Positions 30,503-39,193 of a stretch of 64,000 nucleotides of DNA are shown one piece after another; within the stretch, counting starts at the first letter, position 1, and each line of letters opens with the position of its first letter. The DNA is from Nitrosomonas stercoris (lineage in GTDB: Bacteria > Pseudomonadota > Gammaproteobacteria > Burkholderiales > Nitrosomonadaceae). Position numbers and translations under genes: made by a program. The stretch is taken from positions 310,001 to 374,000 of the forward strand of contig AP019755.1 in NCBI GenBank assembly GCA_006742785.1. Reading direction: 5' to 3'. Below the pieces are notes generated by a model, which ran no database searches, was not told the DNA's origin, and was given only the letters and a program-made list of their open reading frames with translations.

Positions 30503-30537
30503 GGCGGCCACCTCTGGTAAAGTTGGGCCGCCAGAGG
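30503..30537 (-). other. Overlapping inverted repeats before the exporter gene
   Basis: Arm 1 GGCGGCC (30503-30509) pairs with GGCCGCC (30526-30532). Arm 2 CCTCTGG (30511-30517) pairs with CCAGAGG (30531-30537). The arms interleave, so in RNA they form either a pseudoknot or two mutually exclusive stems. It ends 16 bases upstream of the exporter start. No T-run follows, so translational control is likelier than termination. Confidence 0.45.
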
Positions 30538-30653
30538 CTCAGCCTCGACCAGCCGTCGGTGCCGTAATCCACATAGGGGTAACGTAGACATCAGATCGAG
30601 CCAGCTTTTCTGGGTGCCTCCATTTATGCTAAATTGAGCGGTATTTATCACTG

Positions 30654-32468
30654 TTATGCCGGCGGGTCTTTGGGACTTAGGTAAGACGAGTGGCGGCGAG
30701 CGATGACATCCATACCGTGCAAGCGGTAGAAGATGTCATAGCCGCGGCTCCTCCGCTCGCGCCAAGCTCGTCGGAGATAGGCCATGTCAAACAGTCCAAG
30801 CTTATCAAGGCCGCTATCCGGCTCTAGCGAACTCTCCATCCGCGCCTCAAACTCGGGCGATGCATATACCATCTGCGGCACTGGAAAACCGATCTTCTTT
30901 CGGCTCGAGATTGTGCTAGGGAGCCAGGGCGACATCGCCTGCTTGAAGATCCATTTTTCCGAATCCTCATAGTGCTTGAGCCTCGGTAGAAAGGAAAACG
31001 CACTTTGAATGACCTGCTGGTCGGCTAGTGGGATTCTGACTTCAATGCTGTGCGCCATGCTGGCCATGTCTATCTGACGATATTCGGAGACCACGCACTC
31101 GCCGTGATAATCGAGCAGGCAGGTGAGCTGTTGGCTGTCCTGCGTATCATGCGCGTACAGATCGAGATAGGGCTGCACGGCGGAAATGAAGGCGGCACGG
31201 GCATCGACCTCAAGCATTAGTTGCCCGAGGTCGATATCCCCCACCGCATTGAAATAATCGAAATAGGCACCCGCCACCAGCCTCGAGGGGATGGTTTTCA
31301 GCCTGTGTCCATGACTGTAACCATCGAATACCTCGTCCGGCCCGCTGCCACAAAACGCCACGCGATGACCGTCGGCGGCGATTTGCTCAAGCAGCAGGAA
31401 CAGACAGACTGCCTCGGGTGCACCGTTCGGTTCGCAGCATAGCGACCACCAGCGGTCCATGGCTTCGCAATAGATCTGGCTCGTCACCTCGATTTCCCGG
31501 TGCTCCGTGCCGAAGGCCTCGGCCACCAGCCGAGAGTAGCTGAACTCGTTATGCATGATGGCAGCTGCCCTCAACCCAGATTCGGGAAAACCGATAGCAT
31601 AGGTGTGCAGTTCCAAGCCCTGTCTCCTAGCTCGGGCTACCACGCTGGACGAATCAATGCCACCGCTTAATAAATAGGCATACGGAATTTCCAGGTCGAA
31701 ACAGCGTGTGCAGCCTGCAGCCACTGCGTCCCGAATACGTTCGGTGATTGCGGTGACATCCTGTTGCAATTCATCACCGATGACGATCTTGTGATAGCGC
31801 CGATGACGCGGGCGTTCACCCTGTTCGACGACCAGGCAACATCCAGCCTCAAGCTTCTTGATCTCGCGGATATGAGTATGGGGGCCAAATACGAACATGA
31901 TGCCCGCGGCCTGGGCCAAACCTTCGCGATCCCAGCTGAAGTTGAGATGAGGGATACGCAAAATGGTCTCAATATCCGAGGCAAAATACAGTTCGTCCCC
32001 GGCTCCAAGCGTGTAGTACAGTGGCTTTTGCCCCGTTGGATCCACAGCCAGCAGCGTTCGTCTGGCCGACCGATCGTGCAGACAGAAGGCAAACATGCCC
32101 TCGAGCATGCTTAGCATGTCCAGGCCATGACGTTGGTAGATGGCGAGCAGGCTCTCGGCATCCGATTTGGTACGGAAGTGATAGTCCGGACACAAGCGCC
32201 GCAGATCGAGATGATTGTAGATTTCGCCGTTGAAGGTCAGGGTCAGCATACCGTCGGCACTTTGCATTGGCATGTCTGCCTCAGAATTACGCATATCGGT
32301 CACGCGCAGACGAGTATTGCCCAGTACGACCCGTTCATCCGCGACCACCGTGCCTTGGCTGTCTGGCCCGCGCCGTTGCATGGCATCGGTTTGCACCATG
32401 TCCTCGACTACCCTAATGCGCAAGGTCGCTGGGGTCTCGCGCCCAACGAACCCAGCGATTCCGCTCAT
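30654..32468 (-). CDS. Asparagine-synthetase-like amide ligase lacking the glutaminase Cys
   Basis: A 604-residue protein with N-terminal class II glutamine amidotransferase fold (1-210) and C-terminal ATP-dependent ligase domain with PP-loop LLSGGIDSSSV (267-276). The start MSGIAGFVG replaces the invariant Cys after Met with Ser (codon AGC), while RRGPDS, FNGEIYN and KSDAE of the glutaminase site remain. The ATG is one base after the synthase stop (TGA-G-ATG), so they are coupled. Loss of this Cys is known in beta-lactam and carbapenam synthetases, which adenylate a carboxylate and use an amine. By analogy it may form an amide or ring in the metallophore. True asparagine synthesis from ammonia is the alternative. 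Confidence 0.85.
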   Translation of the reverse strand: MSGIAGFVGRETPATLRIRVVEDMVQTDAMQRRGPDSQGTVVADERVVLGNTRLRVTDMRNSEADMPMQSADGMLTLTFNGEIYNHLDLRRLCPDYHFRTKSDAESLLAIYQRHGLDMLSMLEGMFAFCLHDRSARRTLLAVDPTGQKPLYYTLGAGDELYFASDIETILRIPHLNFSWDREGLAQAAGIMFVFGPHTHIREIKKLEAGCCLVVEQGERPRHRRYHKIVIGDELQQDVTAITERIRDAVAAGCTRCFDLEIPYAYLLSGGIDSSSVVARARRQGLELHTYAIGFPESGLRAAAIMHNEFSYSRLVAEAFGTEHREIEVTSQIYCEAMDRWWSLCCEPNGAPEAVCLFLLLEQIAADGHRVAFCGSGPDEVFDGYSHGHRLKTIPSRLVAGAYFDYFNAVGDIDLGQLMLEVDARAAFISAVQPYLDLYAHDTQDSQQLTCLLDYHGECVVSEYRQIDMASMAHSIEVRIPLADQQVIQSAFSFLPRLKHYEDSEKWIFKQAMSPWLPSTISSRKKIGFPVPQMVYASPEFEARMESSLEPDSGLDKLGLFDMAYLRRAWRERRSRGYDIFYRLHGMDVIARRHSSYLSPKDPPA

Positions 32469-32469
32469 C

Positions 32470-34413
32470 TCAAGCCCCCAGTGTCGCAGAGGTTGCAACG
32501 GTGGCGTGCTCTGCCTCGGGTGTCTCATAATCCTCGAACAGCGCGGGACGCATCTGCTCGATCCAGCTCAGATACAGTTCCACTCGATCACAGACGATGA
32601 TTACAGCGCTCTTGCGCTCTGTCTGCTTGGCATCAATAGCTCGCAGGTAGCGCAGTGCAGCTAGATAGGTGGCGCCACTGGAAGGGCCTGCCATCACTCC
32701 ATAGTCACGGATTAGGGCGAGCATACCATCAAGTGCCTCGCTCGCCGTGATGCCAACTAACTGATCATACTTTTGTTCCTCAAAGGGGCCGACGTAGAAC
32801 ATCTCATCCATGTGACGGATGCCGGGAATGGCGCTGTCCTTGGTCGAAACGATACCGGACACTTTCAATTTCTCGTTCGCTTCTCGAAGGCGCCGGCCGA
32901 TACCGATACTGGAACCCGCAGTGCCGACTGGTGCAAAAAAGTAGTCGACCGGCCCGAGATCCTCCAGGATCTCCTGCGCCGTGGTGGCGTAGTGGGTGCA
33001 GTCATTGTTGGGATTGCGGTATTGATCGGTATAGAGATAACGATCGCGCTGCTCGTATGCGCGCGCATCGACGTACAGCAAGGCTGCCATGGCATCGGTG
33101 GGGTCGACGTCTCCCGCCATCGGTGAAACCTTGGCGCCCTGTACTACCAGCATGCGGCGCATCTCCTGAATACGGATACGGTTGGTAATGGTCTCAAGGG
33201 CGCTGCCATAGATAGATGCCACTGCCTGAAGTGCACGCGCTGCATTGCCGCTCGATAGCTCCAACAACTGCTTGTTACTGGACTGCAGAGTACCCAAGTG
33301 CGGGCGTAGCATTGCCCATGCCGTCCGATCCTTGATCGAGCCAAACGGGTTGAGGTGCTCGAGCTTGGCATACAAGTCGATATTCGTCAGGCTAGTCTTG
33401 GCTGGATTCAATTTCAAGATCGGCGTATTACCGATCAGATCGGTGATCGAATCGACCACCAGTCGTTTCCTGCTAGTGGCCATCTTGGCTGGCTCGTCAT
33501 CGGCACGACGGATGGTCTCTGTCGATTCGGTAGCTTCCGATTGACTCAGCAGGCTGAATATCAGCGAGATCAGGGAGAGGCCTGGTCGTTTCTCTGTCTG
33601 ATATCGGAACCTGAAACCATGTTCGCACACACGATTGGGATCAATCATGTCATTGATAATGAAACCCAAGCTATTACGGGGCGCGCTGCGGAATATGAAG
33701 TACTGGATATTGGTGAACTTCCGCAGATGGCGTAACAAAGGTTGCTTGTCGGCGATCCAGTTCGACACGAATACCAAGTCGCAATCACTGAAATCGTACT
33801 TACTGCCATCGACACAAATCACACGGACCAGATGGTCCAACCCCACCTTGGCAATCAACTCCGTGGCAAAGGCGGCGGATCTGGTGTGAGGATCCAACAC
33901 CACGACCTGATAGCCGAGTCGCTGCGCCAACAGCATGGCCGGAAGCGGCAGCGCGCCACCGCCTATGTAGCCGATGCGACAGCATTGAGTGGCAGCGGAC
34001 GGATAAGTAGATTCAGTACAGGAGCGCAGCTGACCTTCTCGTTCGAGCCAGGTCAGCTCGTCCTCCATCAGGCCCTGATAGATCTGTCCATGGTAGGCGC
34101 GATAGATCTTGCCGAAGGTCAGGTTAGATTCCCCTAATAAATTTTCTGCAATCCGACATTCTTCGAGAACACCGGCGTCGCAGGAGATAGGAAAGACGTC
34201 GCGGGCTAGAGCAAGAACGTCCGCATCAGCGGCGATCACGCTCGCGTCGCTAACCGACACGTCGGAGCTAGCGATGGAGTACAACTTGTAGCGGGCTTGA
34301 TGAAACTGCGCATTCTCCGGGCCACAAGCACCGAATGCGAGTATGCGTTCTCCAGCTTCCAGGATGTGCCGTTTCAGATCGACGATGCTGTCAGATAGAT
34401 AAATGTTTTTCAT
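32470..34413 (-). CDS. Fusion of nicotianamine-synthase-like and cysteine-synthase/SbnA-like domains
   Basis: A 647-residue two-domain protein. Residues about 1-290 resemble nicotianamine synthase/CntL: SAM motif IGYIGGGALPLPAMLLAQ (147-163), acidic VVLDPH, CDLVFVSNWI, and a closing FIFRSAPRNSLGF segment that parallels the RSAHGxRxFLYP block of the family. After a linker, residues 320-640 are a fold II PLP enzyme: LIGNTPILKL, PLP Lys361 in NPFGSIKDR, LSSGNAA, GTAGSSIGIGRR. The PLP half is closest in style to enzymes joining O-phospho- or O-acetylserine to an amino acid (SbnA, EDDS or aspergillomarasmine type). Inferred role: build an aminopropionate link and add aminobutyrate from SAM. Confidence 0.8.
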   Translation of the reverse strand: MKNIYLSDSIVDLKRHILEAGERILAFGACGPENAQFHQARYKLYSIASSDVSVSDASVIAADADVLALARDVFPISCDAGVLEECRIAENLLGESNLTFGKIYRAYHGQIYQGLMEDELTWLEREGQLRSCTESTYPSAATQCCRIGYIGGGALPLPAMLLAQRLGYQVVVLDPHTRSAAFATELIAKVGLDHLVRVICVDGSKYDFSDCDLVFVSNWIADKQPLLRHLRKFTNIQYFIFRSAPRNSLGFIINDMIDPNRVCEHGFRFRYQTEKRPGLSLISLIFSLLSQSEATESTETIRRADDEPAKMATSRKRLVVDSITDLIGNTPILKLNPAKTSLTNIDLYAKLEHLNPFGSIKDRTAWAMLRPHLGTLQSSNKQLLELSSGNAARALQAVASIYGSALETITNRIRIQEMRRMLVVQGAKVSPMAGDVDPTDAMAALLYVDARAYEQRDRYLYTDQYRNPNNDCTHYATTAQEILEDLGPVDYFFAPVGTAGSSIGIGRRLREANEKLKVSGIVSTKDSAIPGIRHMDEMFYVGPFEEQKYDQLVGITASEALDGMLALIRDYGVMAGPSSGATYLAALRYLRAIDAKQTERKSAVIIVCDRVELYLSWIEQMRPALFEDYETPEAEHATVATSATLGA

Positions 34414-34498
34414 AGTCGGAAACTCTCTAATCTTGTTTAAGATGATGGGAGTGAAAATGGCACAAGAAGGTGGTCACTAAAGACCTCCGCAGTCTCTT

Positions 34499-35176
34499 TC
34501 ATCGTACCTTCTCACAGCGGAAGGCATAGTTGTGGACATACTCCGCGTCGACATGGTTAATAACCTTCTGGTACCATGCGCTCGGTTTTGAGAGCGAGGT
34601 GTAGCCCTTGGGCACGATGCGCTTGATGCTGGTCTTGAAGCCGACCCCGATGAAGGCATCAGCGATATCATCCAAGGTGTGCTCCTTGACCTTGATGGCG
34701 GCGAAGCGATTGATTGCCGTTCGCAGTTCGGTACCAGCGTCGTCGTTCATGTAGTCCGGGTGTGTAGCGAAATAGATACCACCAGGCTTCAGTACTCGGT
34801 ATATCTGTTGAGCATGGTCTCTCAGATCTTCTATCAGATAGATCACCGCCGTGCTGATGGCGATATCGAACCGATTCTCAAAATCGGCCATAGTGTCGGT
34901 GGCAATGTATTCGATCGGGCGATCACCACATCTCGAACGGGCGACTTCGATCGAACTGCGGGCTAAATCGACGCCAACGGCCTGGCGGAATTTGTGTTCG
35001 TCGTACAGCTTGCGCAGGAATCCACCTTGGTTGCAACCAAAATCCAGCAGGATTTTGTCCGTAAGGCTGACATCAAAGGTCTGCGAGGCAACTCGCTCCC
35101 AGAACTCACCATGCTCGTCCTCCATCGACTGGTCACCAGCATCGGGTTCGGTCCACCACTGTTCAATCATTTTCAT
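34499..35176 (-). CDS. Class I SAM-dependent methyltransferase
   Basis: A 225-residue methyltransferase with motif I LLDFGCNQGGFLRKL, the acidic loop VGVDLARSSIEVAR, motif IV FDIAISTAVIYLIEDL and post-motif VLKPGGIYFATHPDYM. It lies between the receptor and the fusion synthase on the same strand (85-base gap downstream) and is probably a tailoring enzyme for the same product. It could instead be a small-molecule resistance methylase. The substrate cannot be predicted. Confidence 0.82.
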   Translation of the reverse strand: MKMIEQWWTEPDAGDQSMEDEHGEFWERVASQTFDVSLTDKILLDFGCNQGGFLRKLYDEHKFRQAVGVDLARSSIEVARSRCGDRPIEYIATDTMADFENRFDIAISTAVIYLIEDLRDHAQQIYRVLKPGGIYFATHPDYMNDDAGTELRTAINRFAAIKVKEHTLDDIADAFIGVGFKTSIKRIVPKGYTSLSKPSAWYQKVINHVDAEYVHNYAFRCEKVR

Positions 35177-35348
35177 GAGTTATGCCTCCTTTGGCAGTTT
35201 TTTGTGTACTCACCTGCTGTACTAAAATCCGAATCAAGGGATCGACTTTGATTGAATCCACCATGCTATTTGCACCACGAGATGAATGTGGAAGCAGAGC
35301 GATGCTGGTTTCATTCAGATCGTAATCGAGTAAACACCAGCATCCGAC

Positions 35349-37649
35349 TCATAAGCGGTAAGATAGCGTTAGTAAAAATGTGCGCGGTGGATTGGGGATT
35401 AGGGTGTAGTTGTAGACACCACTCGCGCCGCCGTAGTAGTACTTGGTGTCGAACAGATTGTTGACGTTAAATTGGGCACGCCAGTTACCAGTGTCGTAGT
35501 AGGCGGTGGTATCCATGCGTACGTAGGCCCCCAGTTTGTGGGAATTCGGCAGAGTTGCCTGGCGCGATGAGGCAGCATAGATGCCACCGCCCACACCGAG
35601 GCCTTGCAGAACACCACCGGGTTCGTAGGTCGTCCACAGATTGCCGCTGTGCCGAGGGACATCGGGCAGCTTATCGCCGACCGGGAAGAAGCCATCCGCT
35701 TTCACTTCGGCGTGGGTATAGGCATAGCTGGCAATTACCTTCCAGCGCCGTGTCAACTCACCACTGACATCAAGTTCGAAGCCGTGGCTAGATTGACGTC
35801 CTGCAAGGATGTTTCGTAGAGGGTCGTTCGGATCGCTGGTAAGAATGTGACGACGGGTTAGCTTGTAGGCTGCTAGCGTAGCGTTCAGTCGCCGGTCAAA
35901 AAAGTTAAATTTGGCACCAATTTCTTTCTGGGTACCCACTTCGGCGTCAAATACGCTGGCATCGATACTGCGTGTAATATTTGGCGAGTGCGACCGACCC
36001 ACACGGGTGAACAACGCGGCTGTCGGATTTAATTCCCACACCGCACCGACCTGCCAAGACAGCGCCATCTGGTTCGCGCTATTCGTATAATCACTGCTCT
36101 TGGCTTCGTTATGGAAACGATCCAGTCGAAGACCAGCTAACAACTTCACCGCAGATGTCAGTGTCAATAGGTCCTGTGCATAAATTCCAATATCGTCTCC
36201 CCGGCCCTCGTTATAACCTTCACCAGGAATGATGGGCTCGTGATGAGCAGAGCGCATGCCAGGATCAAACAGGTCGAGGACAAAACTCGTTTGGTCGGTA
36301 TTGTTAAACCCGTTTACGATCTTTCTGTATTCCGTGCCGAATAGCAAGTTATGCTCAAAGCTCCAAGTATGGACCTGTCCGCGCAACTCAGCTTGCACGG
36401 CGTGTCCGCGGGACCACTCATGGCCATTCATGTAATGGGTGAAGTGTAGCTTATTGTCGCCAGTGTACAGGTAGTTGTCAGGAAAGGACTGGGTCGAATC
36501 CTGAGTGGCTCTGTGGTACTGTGTGGCGATCCGAAGGCCCCAGGTCTGGCTCAGCTGGTGATGGAGGATAGCAGTACCCACGTAAGTCTCGTTGAGTCCG
36601 CTATCGCCTGGAAGGTCAGGGTAGTCCCCTTTGCGCAGCCCGAAGTAACGGGTACGAGAGAGGTGACGGAAGTTCGGCAGATTAGGCAGGCCGAAGTCGA
36701 ATAGATCCTGGTCGAGGCGATTGTATTCCGCTAATAATGTGACACTGGTCCTTTCCCCTTGCCAAGATATTGCCGGGGCTAGGGAATATGATTCGAATCC
36801 GCTACCATCACGAAAGGTACCGTTGTTCTCGTACGCACCGTTCAATCTCACGGAAAAACCTTTACCCAGGACGCGGTTGATGTCAAAGGTCGGTCGCCAT
36901 TGCTGGTAATTCCCCCACAGCAGATTGATTGCACCATAATTGTAGTAGAGCGGTCGTTTTGAAACCGTGTTAACCTGGCCACCTAGCGAACCAACGCCGC
37001 CATAGAGCGTACCGGATGGCCCTTTCATCACCTCGATCCGTTCGATGTTCTGCACATCGCGAGTAACCAGGTTGCCGTTGTATTGAAATCCATCGCGACT
37101 GCTGCTGTGGGTCGTGAAGCCGCGTATATTGAAGAACATTCCGCGATTCCCACCGTAGCTGGCTTCGGTCTGCACGCCGCTGACGTTTTCTAGCAGTTGG
37201 CCGGGCTGGGTCACTGCGCGGTCGCGCAACACTTCATGCGGTACCACCTGGATTGAGACGGGGATGTCGCTCAGAGACAGATCCGTCCTGGTGAGACTGT
37301 CGGCACGGTTAGTAGTGTAGCCACTCAATTCGGGAGAAGCAGGGGCGCCAGTGACTGTCATCGCCGGCAACTGCGTGACAGGCCCTGTGGGTACTGCCAC
37401 TTCTACATCACGAGCTATCTGCCCAGCATCCTCTCCCTCGGAACCATCTGCAATCTCCTGTCCTTGCATCATAGAATCGGATTTCATCTTTACGCCCTGC
37501 GCCAGATACACCCGCCCTGATTCTAAAGCAGACGTTTCTCTCACACCCTGTTCCTCTTTCACTACGCGGTTTTCTTCAGCCCCAAACAGTGGATTGCTTA
37601 GAGTTGTCCCTAAAAGTATCCACAATAAGGTGATAGAGGATTCTTCCAT
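35349..37649 (-). CDS. TonB-dependent siderophore-type receptor
   Basis: A 766-residue outer-membrane receptor. A signal peptide (about 1-23, ending LFGAEE) and a linker of about 75 residues precede the plug: LPAMTVTGAPA, SDIPVSIQVVPHEVLRD, VSGVQTEASYGG, FFNIRGF, VQNIERIEVMKGPSGTLYGG, GGQVNTVSKRP. This plug follows the FpvA/FhuE siderophore subclass. The barrel ends NPPRTFLLTLSYRL. No FecI/FecR pair is adjacent and no signalling domain is visible. It is first in the five-gene operon and most likely imports the metal-loaded product of that operon. Confidence 0.92.
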   Translation of the reverse strand: MEESSITLLWILLGTTLSNPLFGAEENRVVKEEQGVRETSALESGRVYLAQGVKMKSDSMMQGQEIADGSEGEDAGQIARDVEVAVPTGPVTQLPAMTVTGAPASPELSGYTTNRADSLTRTDLSLSDIPVSIQVVPHEVLRDRAVTQPGQLLENVSGVQTEASYGGNRGMFFNIRGFTTHSSSRDGFQYNGNLVTRDVQNIERIEVMKGPSGTLYGGVGSLGGQVNTVSKRPLYYNYGAINLLWGNYQQWRPTFDINRVLGKGFSVRLNGAYENNGTFRDGSGFESYSLAPAISWQGERTSVTLLAEYNRLDQDLFDFGLPNLPNFRHLSRTRYFGLRKGDYPDLPGDSGLNETYVGTAILHHQLSQTWGLRIATQYHRATQDSTQSFPDNYLYTGDNKLHFTHYMNGHEWSRGHAVQAELRGQVHTWSFEHNLLFGTEYRKIVNGFNNTDQTSFVLDLFDPGMRSAHHEPIIPGEGYNEGRGDDIGIYAQDLLTLTSAVKLLAGLRLDRFHNEAKSSDYTNSANQMALSWQVGAVWELNPTAALFTRVGRSHSPNITRSIDASVFDAEVGTQKEIGAKFNFFDRRLNATLAAYKLTRRHILTSDPNDPLRNILAGRQSSHGFELDVSGELTRRWKVIASYAYTHAEVKADGFFPVGDKLPDVPRHSGNLWTTYEPGGVLQGLGVGGGIYAASSRQATLPNSHKLGAYVRMDTTAYYDTGNWRAQFNVNNLFDTKYYYGGASGVYNYTLIPNPPRTFLLTLSYRL

Positions 37650-37791
37650 TCTTTTTTCTCCTGATCGTTTTGTCCGGCTGGGTACTCACTCGGTCGAATT
37701 CGGCCTGGATTCTAAAATCCGCTTTCGTCGTGATGTTGGCGATCAAGTTGAGCACAACGTCGCGACTAACATTCATAATTGATATTGGCGA

Positions 37792-37809
37792 TATACAGCT
37801 AGCTGTATA
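37792..37809. promoter_or_regulatory. Perfect 18-bp palindrome upstream of the receptor gene
   Basis: TATACAGCTAGCTGTATA is fully self-complementary and lies about 143 bases upstream of the receptor start. It is a good candidate repressor site overlapping the promoter of the metallophore operon. It does not match Fur or Zur boxes. Confidence 0.55.
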
Positions 37810-37852
37810 CTCAATGTGGAGAAGTTATACAGAACAAAAGCAGAATTTGGAA

Positions 37853-37869
37853 TGTGACATAACGTCGCA
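37853..37869. promoter_or_regulatory. 17-bp dyad operator candidate upstream of the receptor gene
   Basis: TGTGACATAACGTCGCA, matching TGYGACA-N3-TGTCRCA with one mismatch, 204 bases upstream of the receptor start. Same pattern as at copC (10148) and mbtH (42969). Confidence 0.5.
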
Positions 37870-37879
37870 CCCGATTCAA

Positions 37880-38525
37880 TCCGAGCCCGCAAGCTGATTT
37901 TGCCAGTTTGTCCGGTGTATCAGCCAGAACAGCTTGAGGATTGAACAAGATCACTATCACCAGACGAACAGCCATGCTGGATCTCATATGATCATGACGC
38001 GGGTGTTCACAATGGGGCGTTCTGCTGAGGATGGTTGTCGATCGTTCAAAAGCTGCCTTCCAGCGTCAGATAAAGAGTGATGTGAGGTATAGCAACAGCT
38101 TGCATGCAAATGAAGCCAGTAAATCAGGGCGTGGGATCAGTAGTCCAGCCGGCGGTTGTGGCGAGGGGTACGGGCAGCATCTGTTTGACAGTTGAAGCGG
38201 AGACAAGGTTACCACCGCCGTGTCGATGGCAGGAATCGCTCCTTCCAGATAACAACCAGTAGAATCTCCAATAAGCTGCATCTGATTTTGAGCCTGTGCC
38301 AGATCGGTAGCACCAACCGGTACCGTCAATCCCCGTTCAAACCAGCCTCGCACCAGGCTGGCAATGGTGCTGCAACCTGGGCGAACCATTGATCCGGAAT
38401 GGGCAAATCAATGTTGCTGAGCTCGCGCGGCGGTGTGTGGTGCAATCATGAACAACAACAACAGACATGACACGGATAACCTGCCACAACTGCTTATGAC
38501 AGCCCAACACGTTCTACTCATCACA
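37880..38525 (-). pseudogene. Remnant of a small secreted protein gene
   Basis: On the minus strand a signal-peptide-like stretch (SCLLLLFMIAPHTAARAQQH, near 38460) is followed in frame by a stop, and then by an open frame at 38066-38389 (VRGWFERGLTVPVGATDLAQAQNQM and on). The two pieces read as one exported protein with a nonsense codon. I do not recognise the family. It directly follows the broken PepSY gene on the same strand, so both may belong to a decayed receptor-associated operon. Below 38066 nothing is recognisable down to the operator sites. Confidence 0.35.
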
Positions 38526-39083
38526 CTACGGCAGACGAGGCGTTGACGAATTCAGATAAGACAATTCCTGTTGACGACTACTCACACTTAAACGGGCCCG
38601 CCGCTTTTTCAGCTAGATAATAATGCCTGTCACCGAAAACAGGGCAATGACCAAACCCAGCACACAGACAAAAATCCGATAAGGCAGCCCAAACACATTG
38701 GCCATGTGCAGGGCTTTGAGCCAGGTGGTTACAGTATTGCCACTGTACTGGCCGCTTGGCAACAATGCCGGTTTAAGCTCACCCGAACTGGCATCGAAAT
38801 ATATGCTCGTTTCTCCCCGCTTATCCTGTATCTCTTTTGAGCTGTGCACGGTGTAAACATACACTTCATTCATACGATTCAATGCCAAGGCAACCACCCG
38901 TTCAACCGCGAAATCATGTTGATCTGCCTGTTCAGCCATTAATTTCTCAGCGATGGATTGTTCTCGCCAGCTGATATTGGGCACGGCCAGCGGAACCTCT
39001 CGTTTTTCCAGTTCAGTCCAAGGGGCCTTGAATTCAAACACTGCACGCGTCGTCCAAGTATAAACCGTATCCCACATATTCAT
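38526..39083 (-). pseudogene. Truncated PepSY-type membrane protein with amber codon
   Basis: The frame encodes the C-terminal part of a PepSY-associated TM protein (siderophore/iron-reduction type): FDASSGELKPALLPSG, TWLKALHMANVFGLPYRIFVCVLGLVIALFSVTGIII. At 38613-38615 a TAG stands where family members have Trp (GIIIW), and the frame then continues 29 codons as LKKRRARLSVSSRQQE to a TAG at 38526. The N-terminal half (first helix and periplasmic part) is missing; an in-frame TAA lies directly before the first ATG. So it is both truncated and interrupted. Confidence 0.75.
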
Positions 39084-39193
39084 TTAAATGCAAGCTGACC
39101 ATACCCAGATCAAAGCAGGCAAGCGGATACGCAAAGAAACACTGAAAAAGGCCATTGCGACCAGAGGTCGCATCATAAAAAATGCCTGTCATG

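Noticed and set aside
35290-35350. Inverted repeat GATGCTGGT/ACCAGCATC downstream of the receptor gene as a terminator
   Set aside because: The arms are about 26 bases apart and there is no T-run, so termination is not supported; the downstream genes probably remain in the operon.
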